Assembly: GCA_903901975.1 (NCBI GenBank) | Contig: CAIUTB010000118.1 | Location: 62,001 to 126,000, forward strand | DNA length: 64,000 nt | Source of the DNA: an uncultured Bacteroidales bacterium | GTDB lineage: Bacteria > Bacteroidota > Bacteroidia > Bacteroidales > Paludibacteraceae | Direction of reading: 5' to 3' | Part shown: piece by piece, positions 7,235 through 16,120 of the stretch | Position numbering within the stretch: the stretch's first letter is position 1 | Layout of the letters: each line of letters begins with the position of its first letter | Notes under the pieces: model-generated | What the model saw: only the letters and a program-made list of their open reading frames with translations | Told to the model about the DNA's origin: nothing | Database searches by the model: none | Made by a program: the position numbers and the translations under genes

Positions 7235-8146
7235 GAACTTCACGTTTCCGTACATGCCTATTTTTAAAATGCCATCATTTTTTACGTTGATTTTCACAGC
7301 ATATACCAGATTCGCACGTTCATCACGGGTTTCAATGGTTTTTGGAGTAAATTCTGCTTTGCTCGAAATCCAGGCAACTGTACCGCTATAATCTTTCATT
7401 TTTTCTGTTCCAAAATCACAAGCCACTTTGACTTTCTGACCTATTTTCAACTGGCTCAACTGGTCATTGGTAATATAAGCACGAAGAATCATATTTTCGG
7501 TGTCTGCAATTTTAAAAAGGGCTTTTCCGGGCATAACCAATTCGCCTTTTTCAACATATTTCACCAGCACAGTTCCGTTTATCGGACTACTGATATGACA
7601 TTTCTTCAACTGGTCTTCAATTTGTGCAACCTGAAGTTTGACACCTTCGTTGTCTTCTGTAATTCCCTGATTAGCAGTTACAAGCGTTGTTTTTTGAGCA
7701 TCGAGTTGTTTTTCCAACACAGCAATCTGAGCATTCACATCATCCAGTTGTTTTTGGTTGGTGGCATTGGCTTTCAGCAGATTTTCAATCCGCTTTTTCT
7801 CGGTTTTGGCAGTTGCAATCTGTTGGTCGATAGCTGCAATTTGTTTCTGAACATCCGGACGACGTACCTGAATTGATTTTCCTGTTGCCAGTAATTGTTT
7901 TTTGCGCAAAAAAAGTTGAATGCTGTCAATAGAACCAACAACCTCACCAACTTGCAATACCTGACCTTCAGTTATATCAAATGTAAGCAATTTTCCGGAA
8001 CCTTCAGCCGAAACGGTTATTTCAGTGGTTTCAAAAGCTCCGGTTGCATCATAATCATTAGTAGACTTTTTACAGCTTGTGAATCCGGTCAGCAATGCAA
8101 TTCCTAAAATTATCTGATATCTCATCTTAAAATTTATTGTTTTCAT
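7229..8146 (-). CDS. HlyD/YbhG-type efflux periplasmic adaptor, lipoprotein
   Basis: Membrane fusion protein that links the inner-membrane ABC pump to an outer-membrane TolC channel. About 305 residues: a signal peptide with lipobox FTSC (Cys25), a biotinyl/lipoyl-like half (SAEGSGKLLTFDITEGQ), a long coiled coil at about residues 85-175 rich in Gln, Lys and Glu, the second lipoyl half (CHISSPINGTVLVKYVEKGE) and a beta-barrel domain. The ATG at 8146 is preferred; MRYQ at 8125 would also give a signal peptide. It lies between the TolC and ATPase genes. The stop codon is supplied by a 7-nt repeat array. Confidence 0.9.
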   Translation of the reverse strand: MKTINFKMRYQIILGIALLTGFTSCKKSTNDYDATGAFETTEITVSAEGSGKLLTFDITEGQVLQVGEVVGSIDSIQLFLRKKQLLATGKSIQVRRPDVQKQIAAIDQQIATAKTEKKRIENLLKANATNQKQLDDVNAQIAVLEKQLDAQKTTLVTANQGITEDNEGVKLQVAQIEDQLKKCHISSPINGTVLVKYVEKGELVMPGKALFKIADTENMILRAYITNDQLSQLKIGQKVKVACDFGTEKMKDYSGTVAWISSKAEFTPKTIETRDERANLVYAVKINVKNDGILKIGMYGNVKFN

Positions 8147-8174
8147 ATCTTTTTTCTTTAAGCTCCGCAATTTA

Positions 8175-8190
8175 TCCCGATTTATCGGGA
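8175..8190. repeat. Short inverted repeat between tolC-like and adaptor genes
   Basis: TCCCGAT and ATCGGGA arms separated by TT, in the 60-nt gap before the adaptor gene. It could form a small hairpin in the operon mRNA. No T-run follows, so it is unlikely to be a full terminator. Confidence 0.5.
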
Positions 8191-8206
8191 GGTGCTTGAG
8201 GTTGAT

Positions 8207-9496
8207 TTAGTTATTAATATTATTTTTTAATTGATATACATTCATAAGTAACTGAATTTCGTGCAGCGATTTGAGTTGACGTGCCTGGCTTTCAGCATTC
8301 ACATCACGGATTAAATCACTTACAGATGCAGTTCCGTTTATTTGCTTGTTCTGTGTCGATTTTTTAATGCTTTCGCGTAAGCGTATAATTTCATCGTCAT
8401 TGCTTAGGGTCGATTGCAGTTTTTCGATTTCATTTTGCTGCTGTTTAGTTGCCAGATTATTGTTGAACAAAAAGGTTTCATTCTGGATATCAACTGATTT
8501 TTTCCCAATATCGAGCTTGTTGAGATTATCTTTCTGTGTATACAATCCGCTTATATTCCACGAAAATCGTACACCGCCAACATAAAAAGGGGAAAAACCG
8601 GTGCTGAACATATTTATTCCGGGTTGACCGTATCCACCCTGAACAAAAGCTCCAATTTTAGGCAAGTTGGCCGATAATACGAGATTTTTTTGATTATCGT
8701 ACAACTTATTTTGGGCATTAAATAAACTGATCTCCGGTCGATTATTTGTGTTGGCTTTCAATACACTCAAATTTAGCTCAGGTTTGATTAATTCCGTTTT
8801 TTCATTAATGTTCAGTCCGGTAAATGCCGTAAGCAGAATAGCATAGGTTTTGATAGATGACTTTAAATCAGATTCACGTTGAATGACATTTAACTGCTCC
8901 ACTTTTATAGCATCTAAATCGGATTGCTGAGCTACACCATTTTTAATATAAGCATCCAATCGATTATAATTCGTTAGCAAATCATTTTTTAGGATTTCGG
9001 TTTGTTTGAGTTGTTCATTCAGCAATAAAATGCCGAAAAATAACTGATTCACCCGATCTTTCAAGGTGTATAAATCCACCTCCAGTTTTTGTTTTTCGAC
9101 TTCAGTTCCAGCTTTAGTTATTTTATTTTGCGTGGAAATAACCCCTCCATCCCAGATTACCTGAGTAGCTTCCAACACAGCCTGATACTGATCTTTGGCC
9201 AATGAAGGGAATGAAAAAGGTTTACCTGTAAGTTTCGACAACACATCACCTAAACTTGAAGGAATCTGAGTTACATCCGACTGATAAGTTGCTTTAGCCG
9301 AAAGTGTAAGTTGCGGCAGATACCCACGGTTTGCATTATCAATATTGTAACGGGCAGTTTGCTCAATCAGTCCGTATTGCTTTACGAGCGGATAGTTGGC
9401 TTTTGCTTTTTCCTGGCAACTTTCAATTGTCAGACTTTGAGCAAAACCACCAACAGGAAGCAAAATCAATAGAAATTTTAAAATAATTTTGTTCAT
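8207..9496 (-). CDS. TolC family outer-membrane efflux protein
   Basis: A 429-residue outer-membrane channel subunit. It begins with a signal peptide ending near GGFAQ (residue 20), then SLTIESCQEKAKANYPLVKQ, the usual first helix of outer-membrane efflux proteins. Two long Gln/Asn-rich helical repeats follow, each with a beta-hairpin region. The gene follows the TetR regulator and precedes the adaptor, so the operon carries all three layers of an efflux system: inner-membrane pump, adaptor and channel. In E. coli the YbhGFSR system has no dedicated channel gene. The ATG at 9496 is the only start that gives a complete signal peptide. Confidence 0.9.
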   Translation of the reverse strand: MNKIILKFLLILLPVGGFAQSLTIESCQEKAKANYPLVKQYGLIEQTARYNIDNANRGYLPQLTLSAKATYQSDVTQIPSSLGDVLSKLTGKPFSFPSLAKDQYQAVLEATQVIWDGGVISTQNKITKAGTEVEKQKLEVDLYTLKDRVNQLFFGILLLNEQLKQTEILKNDLLTNYNRLDAYIKNGVAQQSDLDAIKVEQLNVIQRESDLKSSIKTYAILLTAFTGLNINEKTELIKPELNLSVLKANTNNRPEISLFNAQNKLYDNQKNLVLSANLPKIGAFVQGGYGQPGINMFSTGFSPFYVGGVRFSWNISGLYTQKDNLNKLDIGKKSVDIQNETFLFNNNLATKQQQNEIEKLQSTLSNDDEIIRLRESIKKSTQNKQINGTASVSDLIRDVNAESQARQLKSLHEIQLLMNVYQLKNNINN

Positions 9497-9516
9497 ATAA
9501 TTTTAATCTAAATAAT

Positions 9517-10140
9517 TTATGGTTTAATTCCGTTTAATATAATCCGTATGTTTTCGTCGCGGCGATGATTAATAAAAATCTCCTTTTGTTGTTCGTCTAA
9601 GGAAAGAATTCCTGAAACCACAGGCAGGATTAAGAACAATGAGATGTTTGAAGAGATAACGCTGAAAATCAAATCAGTCATACTAATTTCCCGAATTCTT
9701 CCAGCTTTAATTTCGTTTTGTAGTTCTGTGTTTATTGTTGTTGTAATTTGACTTACGACTCCTGCCAGTTTGCTTTTTAAAGAACTTACCATGTCCGGAT
9801 TTCTAGTAAATTCATTAAAAATCAGTATTGGTATTTTTGGATTTTTCCTCACCATATCAAAATGAGACCCGATAATATAGGTTAGCTTTTCAGTAAAATT
9901 CAGACCTTTTACATTTTCTAATTCAAAAATAGACCTGAAAAATTCACGGAACTTTGTCTCGAAAATCACATTGAACAAATTTTCTTTAGTTCGGTAATAA
10001 TAATGAATAAGTGCCTGATTACAACCAACTTCCTTCGCAATTTCGGTAGTTGATGTCATGGAAAATCCTTTTTCAAGAAACAAGCGTTCAGCCGTTTCCA
10101 AAATAACTATTTCCATAGTTGGATTATTCTTAACTTCCAT
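9517..10140 (-). CDS. TetR/AcrR family transcriptional regulator (CecR-like position)
   Basis: A 207-residue regulator with an N-terminal TetR helix-turn-helix (TSTTEIAKEVGCNQALIHYYY, cut here to its core at about residues 28-48; key part AKEVGCNQALIHYYY). The C-terminal ligand-binding half is helical and variable. It is the first gene of the efflux operon, 20 nt before tolC. A 16-bp palindrome at 10156-10171 lies between its start codon and a candidate promoter box, where a repressor would block transcription. It probably represses its own operon and is released by the exported compound. In E. coli the equivalent regulator of ybhGFSR is CecR (YbiH). Confidence 0.9.
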   Translation of the reverse strand: MEVKNNPTMEIVILETAERLFLEKGFSMTSTTEIAKEVGCNQALIHYYYRTKENLFNVIFETKFREFFRSIFELENVKGLNFTEKLTYIIGSHFDMVRKNPKIPILIFNEFTRNPDMVSSLKSKLAGVVSQITTTINTELQNEIKAGRIREISMTDLIFSVISSNISLFLILPVVSGILSLDEQQKEIFINHRRDENIRIILNGIKP

Positions 10141-10155
10141 ATTTAATAAGTATGT

Positions 10156-10186
10156 TTAATAGCTCTATTAATTTAATGCAAAGTAA
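10156..10186 (-). promoter_or_regulatory. Candidate TetR operator and promoter of the efflux operon
   Basis: The palindrome TTAATAG-CT-CTATTAA (10156-10171) is perfect with 7-bp arms. A near-consensus -7 box lies just upstream for the - strand: TTACTTTG at 10179-10186. The palindrome would overlap the transcription start, which is the classic position for a TetR-type repressor. Confidence 0.55.
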
Positions 10187-10250
10187 AGTCTTTTTGTTCG
10201 GACTTTTATCCGGATACGATTCAAAAAAACATTTTTTTAGATTATTTAAC

Positions 10251-11759
10251 TCAGGAGAAGCTGAAAGTCATGAATGCAGGTCCTAAATGTTCAATAACAT
10301 CTCCTGCAATCAACGATTCTTTCGACTGACTTGCAAGGCACATATCACCAGCCAAGCCATGAATAAAAACTCCTGCTTTGGCAGCATTTTCAGGAGAATA
10401 ACTTTGAGCCAGCAAGCTAACCAGCAGACCGGTAAGCACATCACCCGTACCCGCTGTAGCCATGCCTGAATTGCCCGAACTGTTGAAGGTTAGTTTTCCA
10501 TCAGGTGTTGCTATAAGCGTGTAACGCCCTTTCAGTATAATAATCAGGTGGTGTTTCTGAGCCATTTCCTGAGCTTTCAGCATACGTTCGTAAGAGTTTT
10601 CCGAAGCTCCGAAAAGCCTTACAAATTCTTTTGGGTGGGGAGTAAGTATGCTTTTTTTGGGGATTATAGATAGAAGTTCCCTGTTTTTTCCAATCAGATT
10701 TAAGGCATCGGCATCAAGCACACAGGGCGAAATAAGTTTGCCCAGCGTTTCCTTTAAAAATGCAGCTGTCTCGTCAGATTGACCAATTCCAGGCCCGATT
10801 GCTACGGCATCGTAACTATCAACCAACTTCACTTCGGTAATGTGGTTATCTGATTTATCTGAATAATAAATAATTTCAGGCACGGTTGACTGAACAATTA
10901 TCCGGTTAGACGCCGGACCGTGTACACTTACCAATCCTGTACCCGACCGAAGTGCAGCTTTTCCTGCAAGCACCGAAGCACCTGCCATACCTTTGCTTCC
11001 GGCAATTATCAGCGCATGACCAAATGTGCCTTTATGTGAGTAATCGGGGCGGGCTTTTATCAGTTGAGCAATGTCACTGTGTGTTTGAAAATAGAAATTA
11101 CTTTTAGTTGAGGCAATTGCAATCGGATGAAGTCCAATGTCAAGCGTAATAAATTGTCCGACGAAGGAATCATTTTCAGGGAAAAGAAAAGCCAGTTTAG
11201 GAAATTGAAGCGAGAAAGTATAATCAGCTTTTACAATCGGAACGGATAAATCGGAGTTTTCTTCGCCCTGCAATCCTGACGGAATATCAATAGAAACAAC
11301 TTTTTTCCCCGAAGAATTTATCCACTGGATAGCATCTGAAAAAATACCTTCAGCCGGCCTGCTCAATCCTGATCCGAAAATTCCTTCAATGATAACCGTA
11401 TTCGCAGAAATCTCGGGGTCAATAAATTTTCGTTTAAGTTCACTGATTGAACGGGGAAACTGAATCTCCATTCGACGGTAATTTGCCTTGCAATCATTCG
11501 ATAATGAATCCGATGACAGCAGAATGGATGTGACCTGATATCCTCTTTGGAGCAACAACCTCGCAACCGCAAGCGCATCGCCACCATTATTCCCGGGTCC
11601 GGCAAAGACACAAACAGGAAGATCGGCAGCAAATAACTCAATATATTTAGTTGTGATTGCATCGGCAGCACGTTCCATTAAGTCAATGGAAGCAATCGGT
11701 TCATTTTCAATCGTGAATTTGTCCAGTTCACGAATTTGTGAGGTGCTGAAAAATTTCAT
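10251..11759 (-). CDS. nnr: Bifunctional NAD(P)H-hydrate repair enzyme (epimerase + ADP-dependent dehydratase)
   Basis: This enzyme repairs hydrated NADH and NADPH. The 502-residue protein has the two expected domains. The N-terminal YjeF-type epimerase (about 1-215) includes VFAGPGNNGGDALAVARLL. The C-terminal ribokinase-like dehydratase (about 230-500) includes GTFGHALIIAGSKGMAG, AIGPGIGQ, TPHPKEF and NSGMATAGTGDVLTGLL, the conserved catalytic segment. Fused architecture and length are typical. Downstream, 110 nt separate it from tetR; upstream a 7-nt repeat array separates it from rlmF, and I see no promoter box of its own there, so it is probably co-transcribed with rlmF. Confidence 0.95.
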   Translation of the reverse strand: MKFFSTSQIRELDKFTIENEPIASIDLMERAADAITTKYIELFAADLPVCVFAGPGNNGGDALAVARLLLQRGYQVTSILLSSDSLSNDCKANYRRMEIQFPRSISELKRKFIDPEISANTVIIEGIFGSGLSRPAEGIFSDAIQWINSSGKKVVSIDIPSGLQGEENSDLSVPIVKADYTFSLQFPKLAFLFPENDSFVGQFITLDIGLHPIAIASTKSNFYFQTHSDIAQLIKARPDYSHKGTFGHALIIAGSKGMAGASVLAGKAALRSGTGLVSVHGPASNRIIVQSTVPEIIYYSDKSDNHITEVKLVDSYDAVAIGPGIGQSDETAAFLKETLGKLISPCVLDADALNLIGKNRELLSIIPKKSILTPHPKEFVRLFGASENSYERMLKAQEMAQKHHLIIILKGRYTLIATPDGKLTFNSSGNSGMATAGTGDVLTGLLVSLLAQSYSPENAAKAGVFIHGLAGDMCLASQSKESLIAGDVIEHLGPAFMTFSFS

Positions 11760-11770
11760 AATTCGGCAAT

Positions 11771-11812
11771 ATAAACTATAAATTATAAACTATAAACTAT
11801 AAACTATAAACT
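11771..11812. repeat. 7-nt tandem array ATAAACT x6
   Basis: The cleanest heptamer array in the window: six units, five identical (ataaact) and one with a single change (ataaatt). It fills the rlmF-nnr gap, and the rlmF TAG stop (11811-11813) overlaps its end. Confidence 0.95.
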
Positions 11813-12782
11813 AAAGCGCATTCCAACGGGTTTCCAACCACTTTTTCTGTTGTGTTGGAGTTAAGAAACTCCATGCCAGAATCCGGCTGATTTTCGTTCC
11901 CTGTCCCATTGCTATGGTTTTTATATCCACTGCTCCGGCCAATTTCAAAGCTTCAAGAAGTGGTGCAACATGCACCTGCTTGGCAATCAAGGTTGAAAAC
12001 CAAAAACAATTCGTCGAAAATTGTTTGCTCTGACGAATCATATTGCGCACAAAACGTTCCTCACCACCATCGCACCACAATTCATTACTTTGTCCGCCAA
12101 AATTCAACACCGGAGTAGTTACTTTTTTGTGATTCAGACTGCTCAGTTTTCGAAGTGTACCTTTTTGCGCTTCTTCCAGCGACGAATGAAAAGGCGGATT
12201 GCAAATAGCTATATCAATTGGCTCGTTACGCTCCATCACTCCATGAAAAATATCATTCGGATTTTCCTGAAAACGCAGTTCAATATTTCTTTTTAGAAAA
12301 GCATTATTGCTAATAATTTTATTGGCCGATTCCAGTGCTGCTTTATCTATCTCAGTCCCGATAAACGACCAACCATATTCTTTATTGCCAACAACTGGAT
12401 AGATACAACTGGCTCCCACACCGATATCCATGCATTTCACTTTATAGCCGGTGGGAATTTTGCCATGATTCGACTTGCCCAACAGTTCTGCTATATGGTG
12501 AAGATAATCGGCTCTTCCGGGAATGGGTGGACACAAATAACCACTCGGTACGTCCCAGTATTCAAGAGTGTAATACTGTTTAAGTAAAGCCTTGTTCAAC
12601 CATTTTACCGCTTTCGGATTGGCAAAATCAATCGATTCGTCGCCATAGGGATTCAGTTTCACATACTTGCCCAGTTCAGGACAAGCTGACTTCAGCAAGT
12701 TGAAATCATAACGCTCCCGATGCTTATTTCGTGGGTGTAAAACGGACTTTTCGGCAGGATGTTCTTTTTTATTCTCAGACAT
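11811..12782 (-). CDS. rlmF: 23S rRNA (adenine(1618)-N(6))-methyltransferase
   Basis: RlmF methylates A1618 of 23S rRNA using S-adenosylmethionine. The 323-residue product has the family N-terminus with HPRNKHRERYDF and YWDVPSGYLCPPIPGRADYLHH, a SAM-binding motif MDIGVGASCIYP at about residues 135-146, and the catalytic N6-adenine motif NPPF in AICNPPFHSS. The frame runs on to 12821, but a promoter -7 box lies at 12809-12816, so translation must start later; the ATG at 12782 gives the expected N-terminus. The stop codon overlaps an ATAAACT array. Confidence 0.93.
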   Translation of the reverse strand: MSENKKEHPAEKSVLHPRNKHRERYDFNLLKSACPELGKYVKLNPYGDESIDFANPKAVKWLNKALLKQYYTLEYWDVPSGYLCPPIPGRADYLHHIAELLGKSNHGKIPTGYKVKCMDIGVGASCIYPVVGNKEYGWSFIGTEIDKAALESANKIISNNAFLKRNIELRFQENPNDIFHGVMERNEPIDIAICNPPFHSSLEEAQKGTLRKLSSLNHKKVTTPVLNFGGQSNELWCDGGEERFVRNMIRQSKQFSTNCFWFSTLIAKQVHVAPLLEALKLAGAVDIKTIAMGQGTKISRILAWSFLTPTQQKKWLETRWNAL

Positions 12783-12808
12783 GGGAGTTTTTTTATAAAT
12801 ATATCTTG

Positions 12809-12816
12809 CAAAGGTA
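12809..12816 (-). promoter_or_regulatory. Promoter -7 box of rlmF
   Basis: TACCTTTG on the - strand (TAnnTTTG). It would start RNA near 12803, about 20 nt before the ATG at 12782, and it decides the rlmF start. Confidence 0.55.
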
Positions 12817-13001
12817 ATCAATGTCGGGCGTAGTTGTTCAATTTATACCGAACTTATACAGTATGAGGAGTTTGAATTTTCTGACACACGTTAAATTAAT
12901 CTCAATTTATTGAATAAATGTTGTATAAACGTATAAATATTCTTCTAAATCAGTGTAAATCAAAACATTTAGACCACAGACTTGTTTCATAGATTACTAC
13001 T

Positions 13002-13017
13002 TGTTCCAAATGGAACA
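13002..13017. promoter_or_regulatory. Palindromic operator-like site before the acyl-CoA dehydrogenase gene
   Basis: TGTTCCAAATGGAACA has 7-bp arms (TGTTCCA/TGGAACA) around AA and ends 25 nt before the ATG at 13043. It sits alone in a 260-nt intergenic region that otherwise shows only AT-rich DNA. It looks like a dimeric regulator site; the regulator is unknown. Confidence 0.45.
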
Positions 13018-13042
13018 TGAATTAAATTAAAAAACAAAGAAT

Positions 13043-14599
13043 ATGCAACATTCTCAAAACACAACAAGCGCTAAATTGGAATCTTCCGTTGAAGAGGCTG
13101 AGTCCTTTTTATCCTTTGAACATTTCATTCAAAATTTTAAAAACACCCTGAAAAGAGTTTTTCATGAGGAAAATGACATTGATACAATGGGCATTACCCG
13201 TGGTATTTCGCCTGAAGTACTCGGACAAATCATGGATTGTAATCCTCTTTCAGTAGCCATCCCAACCGAATACGGTGGCCGTGGCGGAAAAGTACAGGAA
13301 AGCCTGCAACTGCTATCGGCTTCGGCTTACGAATCTCTCGCATTATCTCTGACCTTGGGGATTAACAACGCGCTTTTTCTGCAACCTTTTGCCAAATACG
13401 GACAGGAAGCTGCAAAACCCGAAGTATTTGGTCGTTTTTTGAACCAGCAGAATATGGGTGGGCTAATGATTACCGAACCGGGTTTCGGTAGCGATGCCTT
13501 GAATATGCAAACTTCCTTTACCGAACAATCCAATCATTATCACCTAAAAGGCACTAAACATTGGGCAGGATTGACGGGACAGGCTGATTATTGGTTGCTT
13601 ACAGCGCGTAAACAAACCGAGCAAGGTGGTTTGCAGCGGGACATTGACTTTTTTGTTTGTGACAACACCCTTCCCGATCAACATATTTTTGTGGAAGAAC
13701 GTTTTGAAAATCTGGGCTTATATCAAATTCCATACGGACGGAATATTCTGGACGTAAAGATTCCTAAAACACAACGACTTATTCCACAAACCAATGGCGT
13801 TCAAATGATGTTGGACTTATTGCACCGCAGCCGCCTGCATTTTCCGGGCATGGGTTTGGGTTTTGTAAAACGTATGCTCGATGAGGCTATTACGCATTGT
13901 CAGCAACGCTTGGTGGGTGGCCGCAGTTTGTTTACTTACGATCAGGTACAACAACATTTAGCCAAACTTCAGGCTAATTTTACCATTATATCTGCTTTCT
14001 GCAAACACAGTTCCGGAGTTGCCGGTATTGAAAATGATTTGACAGGTCTGGGTCTCGAAGCCAATATCATTAAAACCGTTACAACAGATTTAATGCAGGA
14101 ATCGTCGCAAACTTTGCTCACCCTGGTAGGTGCAAAAGGATATAAGTTGAATCATATTGCCGGACGTGGCACGGTGGATAGTCGTCCATTTATCATTTTC
14201 GAAGGTTCTAACGATATTCTGTACGCTCAGATTGGTGAAGCCGTAGTGAAATTAATGAAAAATGCGAAAGAAACTGCTTTTCATACGTATCTGGAAGCAC
14301 ATCGCCTGACTGAAAATGCGGCCAAACATATCAAAGATTTGGTTAGTTTCGATATTGACCTGCAAATGCCACAGCGTAAGTTGGTGGAGTTAGGCCGGCT
14401 AATGAGTCGTGTAGCCTCAATGGATTTTGTACTCAAACTGGGTGATGCCGGATTCCGAAACGATTTGGTGGATGGCGCTGTTTCGTTACTTCGTCAGGAA
14501 ATATCCACACTGGTTAGTCAATTCTCTTACCTTCAACCAACAAAAGTAATCGAAGACTATCAGGTTGATAGTAACTGGAATAATTTTCTGTTGGCATAA
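13043..14599 (+). CDS. Acyl-CoA dehydrogenase family protein
   Basis: A 518-residue flavoprotein of the acyl-CoA dehydrogenase superfamily. FAD-binding segments are GLMITEPGFGSDALNMQ and GTKHWAGLTGQADYWLL (about residues 145-190). The C-terminal helical domain has FEGSNDILY (about 390-398), whose Glu aligns with the catalytic base of medium-chain enzymes. The N-terminal 50 residues and the C-terminal 120 residues are longer than in the 380-residue classical enzymes. No electron-transfer flavoprotein, thiolase or acyl-CoA synthetase gene is nearby, so the substrate cannot be inferred. The gene stands alone between a palindromic operator-like site and a strong terminator. Confidence 0.85.
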   Translation: MQHSQNTTSAKLESSVEEAESFLSFEHFIQNFKNTLKRVFHEENDIDTMGITRGISPEVLGQIMDCNPLSVAIPTEYGGRGGKVQESLQLLSASAYESLALSLTLGINNALFLQPFAKYGQEAAKPEVFGRFLNQQNMGGLMITEPGFGSDALNMQTSFTEQSNHYHLKGTKHWAGLTGQADYWLLTARKQTEQGGLQRDIDFFVCDNTLPDQHIFVEERFENLGLYQIPYGRNILDVKIPKTQRLIPQTNGVQMMLDLLHRSRLHFPGMGLGFVKRMLDEAITHCQQRLVGGRSLFTYDQVQQHLAKLQANFTIISAFCKHSSGVAGIENDLTGLGLEANIIKTVTTDLMQESSQTLLTLVGAKGYKLNHIAGRGTVDSRPFIIFEGSNDILYAQIGEAVVKLMKNAKETAFHTYLEAHRLTENAAKHIKDLVSFDIDLQMPQRKLVELGRLMSRVASMDFVLKLGDAGFRNDLVDGAVSLLRQEISTLVSQFSYLQPTKVIEDYQVDSNWNNFLLA

Positions 14600-14824
14600 A
14601 AAATTATATGATTATCCGAAAAGTATACAGAGTAGTATTAAATGTTTGAATTTGAAAAAGAAGGGTGTATGCTACATTCCGACTTGACGGAAGCACTGAA
14701 ACCTATTGTTTTTAGATGTAAGGGCTACGCCCCTAAATATCGCATCCAAAAAAATTGAAATATTGGAAATCATTTAAAAAATCTATTCATTGCAGATAAT
14801 CTTAATAAATTTTATCTTTCAAGC
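14600..14824. other. Intergenic stretch after the acyl-CoA dehydrogenase gene
   Basis: No coding signal. It contains a small inverted repeat (TTCCG/CGGAA, about 14678-14692) and a GC-rich patch AGGGCTACGCCCCTA (about 14722-14736) inside AT-rich DNA. Neither can be assigned a role from this window. Confidence 0.4.
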
Positions 14825-14862
14825 AAAACCGCCCAAGCTGAATTTCAACTTGGGCGGTTTTT
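14825..14862. terminator. Strong bidirectional terminator, AACCGCCCAAG family
   Basis: A 13-bp perfect stem (14825-14837 with 14849-14861) with T-runs on both sides. It serves the convergent acyl-CoA dehydrogenase and metal-efflux operons. Stem and most of the loop are repeated at 25019-25054. Confidence 0.9.
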
Positions 14863-14890
14863 AATTAATAAATTAATCAGCTCAAATTAA

Positions 14891-16072
14891 TCAGCAAGCC
14901 ATTTCCCCTGCATTTTTCTTGGCCGAAAGCAAATTATACGCTCCTTTTACTACCACTTTTGCAGCTTTGAAATTGAAGTTGTCGGGAAACGTAATTTCGG
15001 TATATCCTTCGTCGGTCACACCTTTTTTTACCTGTATCAGTTGGTATTCTGTAAATGGTTTGCCACTTTCCTGTTTGTTCCGTTCAAAAACAAAAATATA
15101 GTCTTTGTCTTCGAAACTAACAATGGATTCAGAGGGTACTGACGTTACTTTATTAGTTGTAGCCTCAATAATCGCATTGACATACATACCCGGCAAAACA
15201 TTCTTACAAGTCCCCTGAACACTTGCATACACCTTGTAGGTCTTATCGGAATCAACGGATTTAGCGGTTTGGTAAATCAATGCCATATGTTGTTCGGATT
15301 CATTGTTGATAAAGAAACGTATTTTTTGTCCGCTGGAAACCTTGTCGGCATCTTTTTCAAAAAGAGTCAATTGAAGGAAAAGTTTGCTGGTATTTACAAT
15401 TTCGAATAACACATCGGTCGCCGAAACCGATTTCCCGATATTTACATTGACGGTTTTTACATATCCCGAAATGGGTGATACCAATGTAATGGATTTACTG
15501 ATAGTATTTTCGTTCAGTTTATTCGGATTGATACCTATGATCGACAACTTTTGTTCTAATGATCTTAGCTGCACTTTCCGACTCTTGTACTCCGACGCAA
15601 CTAACTGCATATTCTTTTGGGACGAAACATCATTTTTGTACAGTTCGTTTTGACGGTTGTAATCTGCCTCAGCATATTCAAGTTTGCTTTTTGCTTCAAG
15701 GTAGTTTTGTTGAATATCAATAAATTCGGAGTTCTCAATCACGGCAAGAGCTTGACCTTTAAAAACCGAATTGCCTGGCATTAGTGATGTGCTTTTTACA
15801 AAACCACCCAGGGGCATACTTACCATAGCCATATTTTGTGGTGCTGCGGCCACTACACCGCTTACTTTCAGGGTTCCGCTTAGCGAACGCAATTCAATCA
15901 GACCCGTTTTTATATCAGCAAGTTTTACCTGATCGCTGCTCATTTCTACAATATTATCCGGTAGCACTTCTTCCTTGATAGCAGTTTCTGACTTTTTCTG
16001 TTTTCCACACGATGCAAAAGCAACCAACAGTACTGAAAATAAGATGAATGATTTGAAATTATATGTTGTCAT
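14891..16072 (-). CDS. CusB/CzcB-type RND efflux adaptor, lipoprotein
   Basis: Periplasmic adaptor of a heavy-metal RND efflux pump, 393 residues. It has a lipoprotein signal peptide with lipobox FASC (Cys22), a lipoyl-like half (MPLGGFVKSTSLMPGNSVFKG), a helical hairpin with NYLEAKSKLEYAEADYNRQ (about 120-185), the second half (LVSPISGYVKTVNVNIGKSV) and barrel domains. It lacks an N-terminal metal-binding Met-rich segment that I can recognise. It is the last gene of the operon, 48 nt after the fused pump gene, and ends shortly before a strong terminator. The C-terminal residue is Cys. Confidence 0.9.
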   Translation of the reverse strand: MTTYNFKSFILFSVLLVAFASCGKQKKSETAIKEEVLPDNIVEMSSDQVKLADIKTGLIELRSLSGTLKVSGVVAAAPQNMAMVSMPLGGFVKSTSLMPGNSVFKGQALAVIENSEFIDIQQNYLEAKSKLEYAEADYNRQNELYKNDVSSQKNMQLVASEYKSRKVQLRSLEQKLSIIGINPNKLNENTISKSITLVSPISGYVKTVNVNIGKSVSATDVLFEIVNTSKLFLQLTLFEKDADKVSSGQKIRFFINNESEQHMALIYQTAKSVDSDKTYKVYASVQGTCKNVLPGMYVNAIIEATTNKVTSVPSESIVSFEDKDYIFVFERNKQESGKPFTEYQLIQVKKGVTDEGYTEITFPDNFNFKAAKVVVKGAYNLLSAKKNAGEMAC

Positions 16073-16095
16073 AATTTTATTTTTTTTAATTCATA

Positions 16096-16117
16096 AGCCC
16101 CTTTAGGGGTTTGGGGT
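16096..16117. repeat. CCCCTTTAGGGG-family intergenic repeat
   Basis: AGCCCCTTTAGGGGTTTGGGG, located between the pump gene's stop codon and the adaptor gene. Related copies lie at 20649-20679 and 48929-48959. Confidence 0.75.
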
Positions 16118-16120
16118 TAT

